Both the position numbers and the translations under genes were made by a program. From Parasitella parasitica (taxonomy: Eukaryota > Mucoromycota > Mucoromycetes > Mucorales > Mucoraceae), in the NCBI GenBank assembly GCA_025201805.1, contig MU619241.1, positions 85,480-149,479 of the forward strand: a stretch of DNA of 64,000 nucleotides, in the 5' to 3' direction. This document shows positions 23,331 through 34,202 of this stretch, one piece after another. The notes under the pieces were generated by a model that was not told the origin of the DNA, did not search any database, and was given only the letters and a program-made list of their open reading frames with translations. Every line of letters begins with the position of its first letter. Position 1 is the first letter of the stretch.

Positions 23331-24684
23331 TTTTTTTGCATCTAAATAGCAAGGTTTATAGAGAAAAAAGAACAAGAGTTATCTTCGCGTAATATTATAT
23401 ATATATTCAATCATCATGCCGAATTATCATATCATTTTGAAGCAGGAACATTCATCCATGTCAGATGAATTCATTTAAAAATCAAAGCCATCTCTCCGGC
23501 TTGATTTCGGCCAGGTCAATTTTGCCCTGAATTGATCAATGACTCACAAAAGTTAAAGATCAAGGGTTCAATAGCTCATTGTAAGTTCTCGACCAATTTG
23601 ATTCTTGAACCAATATTGTCAAGTTTATTGTAGTACCCAGGGATGCATAACGCTTCTTCTTTCTGCCCATCAATTTAGCCTAGATTCAGTTTCTAAATAT
23701 ACTGAAAACATAGTAAACATTATTGTTCTTGCCATCGATATATATTTTTATCTAAATTTTACTACAGTTGCATGCTCTGCGGTTATAGTCGAGTCAAGGT
23801 TATAAATCTAGTGGTAATTCTACCGGATGTGGATATAAACATCCTCGGCATTTGACGTTAAATCTACATTCACCAAAGTACATGTATAAAACGCTTTTGT
23901 TTCAACTACTGTGATATGTAGCGTACATATATGATACACGACATGTGTTGGGAAGGCATATACTGTAATTTCTCGTCTAGAACGCCTTCCTGCATCTGTT
24001 CAACCCAAATTAGCATATCCCCTGACACTGTTTGCCGTTCCTGAAGACCGTAATGAACTTGAACATTCAACTGTGCATCTAAATCATGTGGAAAACATCT
24101 CTATAATTTCCACTAGAACGAAAAATCATGTAGAGCAATTTTTCTTCTCTTTTCAGAATATATGGAAATCAGCTCTTAAAGAGACGTATACTTCGGCTTA
24201 TTCTTATCAGAACAATATCCATCTTTCGGCTTATACAAACGAGCATCATCTACGTTCCAAATTATATTGTAATTTTAGATATATCTGCATTTGTTCGCAT
24301 GATGAATGATGCTCGATGCAGATATATTAAATTCATTTTAATTCTAGTTGACAACACTGCCTCGAGACATAACAAATAATATACACATGTACATAAACTG
24401 TACAATAGAGATGATACCATGCAATGTCAAGCCTATTCTTCTAATTTGGCAAAACATGTAGTAAGCAACACACATACATATCAATCGCTTTTTTGCCTTC
24501 TAAAAAAGAACAAGTTATTTTATAAGCAAACAGTATAGTTTCTTTCTTTTTTTTTCCCGTTGTTTTACTGTTATACATGATAAAAAAATGGGGTGGGGGT
24601 GGAGTGGGATAGAAAGAGGTTCAGTGAGTCAGGATTATAGGAAAGCAGAGTGTTTTTTTTATGTAATACATTTTATAAGATCAT
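23331..24684. other. Intergenic region with one orphan open frame
   Basis: About 1.35 kb. A plus-strand frame of about 125 codons (about 23932-24309) stays open through AT-rich sequence and includes SRLERLPASVQPKLAYPL and VEQFFFSFQNIWKSALKE, but has no ATG near its start and no partner exon. It could be a decayed gene. The rest is empty apart from a G-rich GGGGTGGGGGTGG patch at about 24590 in the presumed 3' UTR of the next gene. Confidence 0.35.
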
Positions 24685-26126
24685 TTAAACCAAACCAGCA
24701 TCTTGCATAGCTTGTTTCAAAGTAGTACCCAGCTTGGCAGGGGAAGGAGTGACATGAACACCAGCACGTTCCAAAGCCTTGATCTTATCGCCAGCACCAC
24801 CCTTACCACCGGAGATAATGGCACCAGCGTGGCCTATATATAATACACTATTAATCTACATAGCCCACATATACACCAATTAGAAACTTACCCATTCTAC
24901 GACCAGGAGGAGCAGTTAAGCCTGCAATGAAAGAGACGACAGGTTTAGGAGTATCTCTAGTCAAATTGTATTGGGACAAGAATTCAGCAGCTTCTTCTTC
25001 AGCAGTGCCGCCAATTTCGCCAATCATAATAATACCTACACGCACAAGAGTCAGAACCTACCTCCAACACGATTATTATAAGATAACCCCTCGATCACTT
25101 ACCCTCAGTCTCATCATCTTCCAAGAAAACCTTGAGACAATCAATAAAGTTGGATCCGTTCAAAGGATCACCACCAATACCAACACACAAGGTTTGACCG
25201 AGATCAACGTCGGTAGTTTGTTGGACAGCCTCATAAGTTAAGGTTCCAGAACGTGAAACAATACCGACCTTACCACGCTTCAAGATGGAACCGGGCATAA
25301 TACCAATCTTACATTGCTCGGCAGAGATCATGCCAGGACAATTGGGACCAACCAAACGAGTCTTGTTTTGAGTCATCAAGGCCTGCTTAACACGGATCAT
25401 GTCATGTTGAGGGATGCCTTCAGTGATGGCAACAACCAAGGGAATTTCGGCTTCAATTGCATCCAAAACAGCTTGGGCTGCAGCGGGAGGGGGGACGTAG
25501 ATTACACTAGCATCAGCTTTGGTAGCCTCAGCAGCCTAATTATATATATATATATATATACATATATATATAGATTTTTTTTTTAGTCTAAAAGTTTTCC
25601 TTTTTCATTATATCGGAATCATTTACCTCACGGACTGTGCCGAAAACAGGAAGGCCAAGATGAGTTTGGCCAGCCTTCTTGGGGGATACACCACCCACCA
25701 TCTTGGTGCCATATTCGATAGCTTGTTGAGAGTGGAAAGTGCCCTAATTACCAAAAGTTTCTTTTCAGTATTTCAAACACGTAATATTATTTCCCAGCGA
25801 GTTTTCCCCACATCCATTCAGATATTTTAAATGGATATCCCGACATTTCTGTGAATATTTTACCTGTTTACCCGTGAAACCCTGACAGATAACCTTGGTG
25901 TTCTTGTTGATCATCAAGTTTTTATAAGTGGATTCATAACCGCCTTGGTTGGTATAAGTACGACGAGCGACTATTGAATAAAAATCAGTACATTGATGAC
26001 TGATGCGAGCTTGCTGGGCAGCGGATAATTCACTATCGCCATCGTCACTGCAACTTGGTTTTTTTTTAACAAATTACCATTGAGGGTTGAGCGTAAAACA
26101 GAAGACGTCTTGGTAGCTAATTGCAT
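24685..26126 (-). CDS. LSC1: Succinate-CoA ligase alpha subunit, mitochondrial
   Basis: Alpha subunit of the TCA-cycle enzyme succinyl-CoA synthetase, which couples succinyl-CoA cleavage to ATP or GTP formation in the mitochondrial matrix. Six minus-strand exons (26126-26078, 25970-25864, 25743-25627, 25535-25103, 25035-24892, 24833-24685) give 332 residues, the usual length. The start [16 protein letters not shown] and [11 protein letters not shown] look like a presequence. The CoA-binding part contains [14 protein letters not shown] and [15 protein letters not shown]. Conserved [27 protein letters not shown] and [12 protein letters not shown] follow. The phosphorylated histidine lies in [15 protein letters not shown]. 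Intron 3 carries a TA/CATA microsatellite. The first exon faces the divergent RER1 gene 327 bp away. Confidence 0.95.
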
Positions 26127-26453
26127 TTTTGTTATTAGCTAGTTTGAAGTTTTGAGAAAGAAAGAGAGAGGCGAGATTAAAGAAGAAAAAAAAAAGGTCG
26201 TTTTTAATCAGGGGTAAGCTTTCAGGGTGACGTTGGATATTACTGCAATGTGAGCGACCTGACTTTATAACAGAACGCAACCAGCACGACCCTACTGGTG
26301 ATGCCCTGAGTAAACTGGCATCGACTCATTTGTCAATGAAATCGAAACGATTTTAAACTCCTAGAAGAAAACTTTTGTAGCTGCTTATAACATTTCCATT
26401 AAAATTGTCGCCATTTTCCTTTTCTTTTCCTTCACAAAACTATATCCGGAAAT
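26127..26453. promoter_or_regulatory. Shared divergent promoter region, succinyl-CoA ligase and RER1
   Basis: The 327 bp between the two divergent start codons must hold both promoters. I see a CT-rich tract before the RER1 start (TTTTCCTTTTCTTTTCC at about 26411) and its GA-rich counterpart before the other start (about 26155-26196). No clear TATA box. Confidence 0.45.
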
Positions 26454-27271
26454 ATGAATGATTTTGCCAGTGAACCTAGTGAAGGGGCAACTTCCAGCTT
26501 ATTAGCTCAGAAATCCCAAATTGAAAGAGTAAGTTGTGATAATTTCTTTGGTGGGTCTCCATTAATATGTGATTGTTAGCGTTTTCAACAGATACTCGAC
26601 CAAGTTACACCTTTTACGCCTTATCGATGGATTGGGACAACTGTACTTTTAATATTGTTTATGTTTCGTGTTATCTATGCTGAAGGATGGTATATCATTG
26701 CGTAAGTTTTGCTTTGTCAGTGCTAAACGACTCGACTATGCTTGCTAATTTTTTCGGTAAATCTAGATATGCTTTAGGTACAAAAAATAGGATAGGACAA
26801 CTGTATCAGAAATAATATTAAATCTATTGTAGGCATCTATATCTTGAACTTATTTTTGGCATTTTTGACACCAAAGTTTGACCCTTCTATTGAAATGGAC
26901 ACTCAAGCAAGCGAAATGGAGGAGGGACCTTCACTTCCCATGAAAAATGACGAGGAATTCAAACCATTCATTCGTCGTTTGCCTGAATTCAAGTTTTGGT
27001 AAATAAAAGAGTGTGAGGTAATCGGAAGATAATTGTCTACTAATAGATCAATTTGTTTTATAGGTATTCTGTAACCAAGGCAACCGTTATTTCGATCGTT
27101 TGTTCATTGATTCCCTTTTTCGACATTCCTGTTTACTGGCCCATTTTATTAATGTATTTCATCATTCTTTTTGGATTGACCATGCGCCGACAAATCAGCC
27201 ATATGGTAAAATATAGATATATTCCATTTGATTTAGGTAAAAAGAGTTATAGCAATAGAAGAAGAGTATAG
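26454..27271 (+). CDS. RER1: Rer1, ER-retrieval receptor of the early Golgi
   Basis: Golgi membrane protein that returns escaped ER membrane proteins through COPI vesicles. Five exons (26454-26528, 26580-26701, 26767-26777, 26833-26998, 27064-27271) give 193 residues, the usual length. Conserved segments are [66 protein letters not shown] and [20 protein letters not shown], followed by [20 protein letters not shown]. Four transmembrane helices are visible. The third exon is only 11 nt, encodes YAL plus split codons, and is required for the conserved GWYIIAYALGIY. The N-terminal 25 residues and the C-terminal [10 protein letters not shown] are variable, as in other Rer1 proteins. Confidence 0.96.
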
Positions 27272-27639
27272 AAAAATCAGAAGGAAAAATTAATACAACT
27301 TTTATACATAATAAATTGTAAATCACTTGATAAACAGATGCCAAAACATGTATTTAAGGCAAGCAGCATTCGACAATTATATATTTTTTAAAGAATTATG
27401 TGATATCTGATTAGGTACCTTTGTCTCCTACTCAAAGCATGTTGCATTATTATACAGCAATTTTGAAACTAGAAAATATTTTCAAGGTAACATTTTCTTT
27501 TCAGTCCTCAACAACTTGCTTTATTATCCTTATCTTTTCGCTGTGTTGTACATCTAGTAAAAATGCACAGTCTTTTTTAACTGTGCAGAGTTGTTCTTTT
27601 TTTCTCAGCACTGCTTTCAACTTTTTAATACACGTGAAG
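27272..27639. other. Spacer between RER1 and the coiled-coil gene
   Basis: About 370 nt, same-strand neighbours. An open plus-strand frame (27421-27639) runs into the next gene's first exon but starts inside presumed RER1 3' sequence. I consider the Met at 27640 the better start. Confidence 0.4.
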
Positions 27640-28498
27640 ATGAGTATGATATTTTCAAAAGAGTTGCCACAATCCTCTCTCACAAGCCAAGATGATCAGT
27701 CTTCATTATGCATGGAGAAATTTGATAATCCTCCTCGCACATTATATGATGAAATAGGTCAACAGGAACAAGATTTCAATGTAAATACCCAAATACGAAC
27801 ACAATACAGTTTCATAACAAGCTTTTGTATTTAGTTAGCAACACAAAATCAAGTAGAAAAAACTATTAGCAAAAACTCTCCATTTTTGTGTTCATATTTT
27901 TCTTCAATAGGATGAAGATTGGAAAACCCTAGTTTTTAGATTACAAGTTGAAAATACAAGCTTAGTCAATTCACTACATGAAACCAACAATAATTTAATA
28001 CGATCCAGACATGAGAAAGAGGAATTAGAGGAATTTATCCAACGGCAAACAGAAACAACCGATAGTATTGTCGCTCGGTTGAAAGATACAGTGACAAATT
28101 TGATTGAAAATCAAAAGGTAGTGGTCTACATGTATAGAAAACACGCACTTTCAAATTGATTGATAACTACATATAGCAACAAACGAGTAGTCAAAATAAA
28201 GAAACCTTGCATGACGAAATTATCGAACAAAAGGATAACCTAATATTAGATTTAGTTTTTCAAAAAAAATATCTTTTGATAGAGAACCGTGCACTACGAG
28301 AAAGGTATAGCTAGGTTTCCATTAGGCAATGACTCCATTTGTTAATATCCAATACCTACGAACTTACATAGCCAACAAGAGATTAACGATTACTACGGTA
28401 TTCGACCAAGAAAACCAAATGACGCACTGTTTAGATTACGATCCTGTGTATATGCCCTGATAGCTCTACAGCGATTTATTAGAAGGAATCAAATATAA
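27640..28498 (+). CDS. Short coiled-coil protein with a PACT-like C-terminus
   Basis: Four exons (27640-27780, 27911-28117, 28177-28304, 28372-28498) give 200 residues. The N-terminal 47 residues are polar. Two exons encode a long coiled coil (DWKTLVFRLQVENTSLVNSL, then HEKEELEEFIQRQTETTDSI). The C-terminus has VFQKKYLLIENRALRER, a short gap, then DALFRLRSCVYALIALQRFI. A KKYL helix followed by an FRxxVxAxIAxxR-type helix resembles the PACT domain that anchors pericentrin/Pcp1/Mto1-type proteins to spindle pole bodies and microtubule-organising centres. Here it sits on a chain far shorter than pericentrins. Role at the spindle pole is therefore an inference. The 130-nt first intron is the longest; all splice sites are GT-AG. 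Confidence 0.6.
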
Positions 28499-29405
28499 TG
28501 TCAAATTTCGCTTTTCCAGTAACATCAGCAAGCCCTATTTGAGCTTGCCGTTTCATATACAAATAAATTGATGCTTTTCCAGTTAATAAGTAGATATTTT
28601 TGGGGAATAACTCTTGTCAGTAGTATCGTAAAATTACTTGACCACAGAATGAGAAATTATCAAATGATTTTATTTCAAATTTCGACAGTGAAAACGTGAA
28701 ACTGTTTTTGCGATAACTTTTGATAGAAATATCGCCTAATAGAAAGCAAGTTAGGCTCGAATAGCGATGATCATGCTTGATTGAATGAAGCATAAAACAT
28801 GGTTTCCTTTGTTCTTAAACGTAGTCTACAAGCGCTTATATGCAATTTTCATATGATTTCTGCTGATAATTATCTAAACAATATCGATTTTATTGTGGAT
28901 AGAAATGTTTTTATTCTAGAGAACTGAGCTGTCGTTATTTCTTATCATAAAACTTTAGATCCATAAAATTTTACTTTTGATTTTGCCATTGTTCAAAAAT
29001 AATACTAATGAAGTTGAAGTTTTTAATCCTAAAACCAGTTATAAACTCAACTGAGAAGTACAATAATATCAGATCATGAAACATATTTCAACACGGATAT
29101 AGATATGATGATATGGCAATAATAGGCATCGTTTCATTGCAGTTATGTACAAAACTGGTTTGATTTTATAATCTCAAATATTTTTGCTTATACAAACTTC
29201 TGTTGTAGAACCGAGATAAAACTTGGAAAATATAGCGAAAATTCGGCACTATCGCATAAAAGCAGATCTATTCATGAAAAATTAACATATACAAAGTTAT
29301 CAGCAGAAAAAGCGATTTGCATATAACATATAAAAATATATACCTTGTCGTAAATGATACAAGCATGGTCAATGGTTCATTCTAAGCTAAAATGTAAATG
29401 AAACT

Positions 29406-29498
29406 CTCGTCAGTCAATGACGAGTAGAGGTTAAAGGGAATCCGGTGAGAATACCTTTAGAACCGACAAGAAGGTTTATTTAGGGAAAAACTTTCCCT
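29406..29498 (+). other. Cluster of three hairpins, candidate structured RNA
   Basis: Three inverted repeats follow each other: CTCGTCA with TGACGAG (29406-29424, 5-nt loop); GGTTAAAGG with CCTTTagAACC (29429-29464, 16-nt loop, 2-nt bulge); AGGGAAA with TTTCCCT (29482-29498, 3-nt loop). The second loop contains GAATCCGGTGAGAAT, a word that also recalls large-subunit rRNA segments and bacterial B12-riboswitch cores, but the flanks do not support either. Strand and transcription are unknown. Confidence 0.3.
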
Positions 29499-29525
29499 TG
29501 AGAATTAATTACTTGTTGAGTTTAT

Positions 29526-29557
29526 NNNNNNNNNNAAAAAAAAAAAAAAAAAAAAAG
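29526..29557. other. Assembly gap (10 N) followed by A22
   Basis: Ten N at 29526-29535 mark a scaffold join of unknown true length, followed by a run of 22 A (29536-29557), which probably caused the break. Confidence 0.97.
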
Positions 29558-30456
29558 CTTTATTTGTCATCAGCATCAAGTATTGAAAATACACGTGCAA
29601 AAATTCGGGAACTTACTTCTCTCAAAATATGGCAATCATATATCATAGCATAACATTAGGTAAAATAGTCAAAATGGCAAAAGATCCCGTTGAGTTTCTG
29701 TTTCTTGAAAAGGTGTAAAGGCTGATACAAGATTCGCCAGCAGGAATGTAAACTTATGCGAATATATTTCTTGGATTATGGTGTTGTTGATGAACGCGAA
29801 ATCCAACAACAGTTAATTAAAAAAAAGTTCTTGCTTTCATCTAGTTGGTGATAGCGTAAAAACAGGTGAATCGTTTGTTTTTGCTTTTGCGGCTAAAAAC
29901 AATACATAAATTGACATGTTTTAAACTGTGCCTGGATTATATTATGTGGCAGCAAAGTAATAGACTAATTACCATGTGTCGTTCAGCTAACTTTGAATGG
30001 TTTTAAGGGTGTATTATATATTATGCATAGAAACAAAATTTTCTGATTCTATATGCATATGGATATATTCGACAATTTGTAAACAGAAACTTTCACCCAT
30101 TTCCTAATATTCTCAACTCCCAATCTAATTGCAGCACATGTCTTGTTGATAAAGAGGATAGTCTTCTGATAGATTCAGTGGCTGGTCGTTTAGGCACGAA
30201 TCTGTCGTACGTGTGTGATAAATTAATAAGCTTTATAATTCGAACATGTCCTTATCTTTTCAAGCCAAAGGCGTAACCCTAAAATTCACATTTGACCGAC
30301 TTAAAAAAGATATATCGCTATTCAGACACAAGCCCTGATTCGTATTTGATACATAAATTAAACGTACACAATACAGAAAGACATTCCTAAAGGACATTCA
30401 TACAAGAGGCGCAGAAGCAAACACAGGCAGACACGTATTAGACAAAAAGATATTTA

Positions 30457-32648
30457 TTAAACTGCTTCATCCGAATTTGTGGTTGCAAAATGGGTAATTG
30501 AAGATGAAGGTCCGCTTCCGCCACCAGTTCTTTTCTTATTGTTATTTGTAATGTCCGTATCCATTGGGTCATCCACAATCATATCGCTGCTACTTTGGTT
30601 TGATGCATTTGAGCTTGATCTTCTTCTTAGTTGGTTGTTATTATTTGGGTAAGGGCAGCATGAATTAAGCATATCTTGCTGTTCTTGCTGATCTGTATTG
30701 TTACTATTCGTGGTTGTAGTTGTACTGTTTTGACTTAAATGAAGATGTGATAATTCACTGCTCATCATACTAGGTGAGGCTGTTCCATTGTTATTTGAAG
30801 TGGTGTTATTTGAAACACAGCGTAGAGGAAGATGGTGAAGGTGATGAAGGTGGTGATGGTGGTGATGATGGTGATGGTGAAGATGATGTTGATCAGGGGA
30901 AGCAGATCGACGGTTACTTGTGTTGATCAGGGTACAAGTATTTGATGTGGACGATGCATCCACATTTAAATTAGCAATTGAGCTAGCTTCATTATTATTA
31001 GAAACCATATCTGAACCATTTTGATCTAGTAAATCAGGTGTAGACAAACGAAGTCTTTTTATGTCATTTACATCGTTACTAGATGTTCTACGATGGTGTC
31101 TTCTACTGGAAGTTGTGCTGCTGCTATTGTTTGATTCCATCAGTGGGGAAACTGTCCCTGTAACTGTCGTCATGTCCTCAGTGCTTGCTGATGAGGATGT
31201 AGCAGCAGTGCTTGGAGAAGCGCTGCCAGACGCATTCTCCATGATAACATCATTGTCGGGATGTGTATTCTCTGCAACTAACAAAGAAGTAGAGCAAGGA
31301 GTCGAGGGCGGAGGAGGTGCCACAACAATAGATTGATCTGTGTTTACAACAGGGATGCTACTTGATGATGCTGCCGCTGCTAAAGATGTTGACAAAGCAG
31401 ATGGGGATAGCAGAGAATTGTTATTATCAGAAACGTCACTAGCAGTAGTAGATGGAACCCCACGCTTTTTTCTGAGCTTAGCACCCAGAGTCTCTCTTTC
31501 CTTTCTAGCAGCTTCTTGAAGCATGACACATTTCACTTTATAATCAATATTGGCTGGGCTTTGAAGATACATAAAAAATTCAGACAATTTTGAGAAATCC
31601 CATTCTTTTGTAAATGCTCTTAAGAATCTTTCTCTTTGAAAACTTGATGTCGTTGTATAAGGTGCAGATGATAAGACCATTGTAATCAGTGTGGTTGTAT
31701 ACTGCGTTGCCCAACTATGTGTCAAGTGACGCAAAAGGTGCGCTCGCCGTAGGTCACCTATTTTTGTTAATTTGTTTAAGGGGGAAGGAGATGAAAAACC
31801 ATACATTTTATAAATGTAATAATGCAAAGGAGATAAAGAAGATGGTAAATAAATGTTAATATCATCATGTCTACTATTTAGGGGAAGACCCTATACAAGC
31901 GAATGTATTACTTGCCTGCTTCATCACACCAGTCTACGGTCACATGTCGCACTAGAGTACTTATACTCTCTAGACGCCAATCGCTTATAAGCCATTTCAA
32001 AGCATTTATAATACGAACCAAAGGATATTCATTAGCGATGCGATGCAAATACATGGCAGTGACCAGGACATTTTCTTCTGATTTTAACCAAGAATAAAAT
32101 GAAGCATCGTACAATTGATCCATACATTTAATATTGCGATAAACATCTTTCCAATTATCTTCAGTTGAATCCTTCAATACCATTGGTTTGTTCAGATTGC
32201 AATTGGCTGTGGTAGCACTCGTGAATGTGTGTGATGTGGTTGCGGATGTGGTGATGTTTGTGGATGATGTTGTTGTTGATATTGTTGATGCTGCTGTAGA
32301 TGCTGCTGTAATACCTACTGCAGTAATATTTATGGTTGGTAAAAATAAAAAAAAATTTCTTTATTTGGTTGTCATAGCAACCAATAAACAAATAACTTGA
32401 TACTTACAAGGACATCTATTTGATTTTGTGCCTGCCCATTCAGCTACAGTCAGCCCATGAAGCGGCGTACGAGAAGGTAAATGAAAATCCAATTCTTGCG
32501 AAGGAGGTGAAGTGGGTATATAATGTAAAAAAGGGGCAGTTAATAGCGGTATATCACTAGTGTGTGTATTGGATCTTGAAGAGGATGAGGAAGACGTAGC
32601 AATAGATGTAATATTATTCGGCGGCAAGGCTGAAGAGTGACTAGGCAT
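30457..32648 (-). CDS. Unrecognised Ser/Thr/Asn/His-rich protein with helical N-terminal half
   Basis: Three minus-strand exons (32648-32408, 32314-31916, 31757-30457) give 646 residues. Intron 2 (31758-31915) uses a GC donor (CAG then GCAAGT). Residues 1-125 are Ser/Thr-rich with an island RTPLHGLTVAEWAGTKSNRC. A structured-looking part follows: DASFYSWLKSEENVLVTAMY, LHRIANEYPLVRIINALKWL, HLLRHLTHSWATQY, FLRAFTKEWDFSKLSEFFMY, and ends ARKERETLGAKLRKKRG. The last 370 residues are low complexity, with Ser, Asn and Thr runs and a histidine-rich tract (encoded at about 30836-30890). There is no signal peptide or membrane helix. The basic KLRKKRG and low-complexity tail suggest a nuclear regulator, but I do not recognise the family. 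Confidence 0.6.
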
Positions 32649-32864
32649 GATTCTGCGATATAAAGAGAAAGCGAAAGAGAAAGAAAGTAGAAAGAGGAAT
32701 AAGAAAAAAGAAAAAAGAAAAAAAGAGGGAAGATATAAATATCCCTGTTTTCCCTATACTTGCTGATATATAGTGAGTCCGACTCAAACCGAATCAACAC
32801 AAACAAAAGAGACATTTGAACTGGCTGCTCGTTGTGCAACCCCCACAAGCGCTTTATTTGGTAT

Positions 32865-33483
32865 TTATAACTTTGTGGATGGTGTGCTACCATATCTTGG
32901 AATAGATCTCTGACTAGATCGAGTGTTTCTAACAAAATAACCACTGCTGGGGTGGTAACTAGACTCTCCATGATTTAACCAAGAATATTGATGATCGTTA
33001 TTTTGACTTGATAAGAGTGCCATGTAGGTTTCCTCCTCCCTTGTTTCGCGATCAATGATAAAACTCAAAATAACTGACACTAATAATGCGATCAACTAGA
33101 GCTGAAATGAGTATCCACTCAATTCATCAGTAGATGTAGTTACCTGTGTTGCTAATAGAAAGATTACCGCAATCGTTATATATTGATGGCACTGTTGAAT
33201 ACGACTGACCACTGCTTGTTTGCATCCGATATCTACACTCAAAGCGGCTGCACATGTCTTTGGAACAGCTCTGTCCTGTATTGATTCATAGCCACAGCAT
33301 TTAATGCTGCGAAACAAACTCAATGTTTGTCTGGCATGGCTTTGCTTATTGTCCTTACCTTTGCTCTAATTCCAGTAGAAATCTAGAATCTTTTTGCTGG
33401 AAAAAATCCCAAGATTTGCTTCCATAATTGTCGAGCTAATTAAGAAAAAACAATGAATGGGTTAAGGAGTGAATACATTATGC

Positions 33484-33547
<64 letters not shown>

Positions 33548-34032
33548 CTTTCTTGATTTACTTGTGTTTGGTGAGTGTAGGCCAATCCCATAATAACTGC
33601 TTGATTGCTTAGTACAATAAACGATGTATTAAGTCATAAACCTTACTCAATTCTAGTATTAGCGCAATTGCAGTTATGCTGCTATATGTATTCAAAAACC
33701 CTGTGTGTTCCAAATGTGCACCAAAACATCCAATAAAGCTTGCTAATGTGATGATCCCACCCAGCACTAACAATGCAATGGATATTGTTTTGCTTGTCGC
33801 CGAGTTGATTAAATATGCACCTTTTCTCTCTAGGTAAGTTTTTGGCGTCTATTTATTTCATTCAATAATGTGCTGTACCTATGGATGTGATGGCAAGGCC
33901 GATAAACTGTTGCGGTATGAGTGTCTGATGTCGTTAACAAAGTGGGACTTATTTTACCATCATACACAGCTGAAAAGAACCGACATATTCACGTAAGGTT
34001 TGAGACCTTTTATACATTGCTCGATCGTCCAT
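32865..34032 (-). CDS. Tetraspanin-like four-helix membrane protein
   Basis: Seven small exons on the minus strand (34032-33958, 33924-33879, 33829-33647, 33596-33562, 33435-33359, 33306-33144, 33095-32865) join in frame to 269 residues. Helix 1 is around LIPQQFIGLAITSI, helix 2 is ISIALLVLGGIITLASFIGC, and helix 3 is TAIALILELIIMGLAY. The large outer loop carries the tetraspanin hallmark IKCCGYESI with two further cysteines (PKTC, IGC). Helix 4 is YITIAVIFLLATQLIALLVS, followed by a polar cytoplasmic tail. Fungal tetraspanins of the Pls1 type organise membrane domains for polarised growth. The first intron is only 33 nt, so the first exon is the least certain. The fourth intron holds a 62-nt homopolymer. 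Confidence 0.75.
33486..33547. repeat. 62-nt poly-T tract inside a tetraspanin intron
   Basis: An uninterrupted T run from 33486 to 33547, so A62 in the tetraspanin pre-mRNA, filling half of the 126-nt intron 33436-33561. It might be a retroposed poly(A) remnant, but no coding remnant or target duplication is visible next to it. The exact length is uncertain in any assembly. Confidence 0.85.
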
Positions 34033-34202
34033 TTTATTACAGTGTGTATACAAAGAGATTCTTTGTTTTTTGTTTGATTAAAAATACAGATTAGAAAGAG
34101 GGAAAAAAAGGGGGTGGGAGGGGGTTTAGAAACGAAGAAAAATACAAGCTACGCAATGGGAACAAACAAAAATTCACAAACACTGCTGACATTATGCAAA
34201 AC

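Larger units (their letters stand above)
28499..30456. other. Gene-poor AT-rich island with assembly gap
   Basis: Nearly 2 kb without a supported gene. It contains short AT-rich motifs also found at 48980-49252, a trio of hairpins (29406-29498), and a 10-N gap followed by 22 A. Sequence order across the gap should be treated with care. Confidence 0.5.

Noticed and set aside
29431-29455. Resemblance to a cobalamin riboswitch core or to a 25S rRNA segment
   Set aside because: Similarity is limited to about 20 nt; the flanking conserved elements of either RNA are missing, and B12 riboswitches are not known in fungi.
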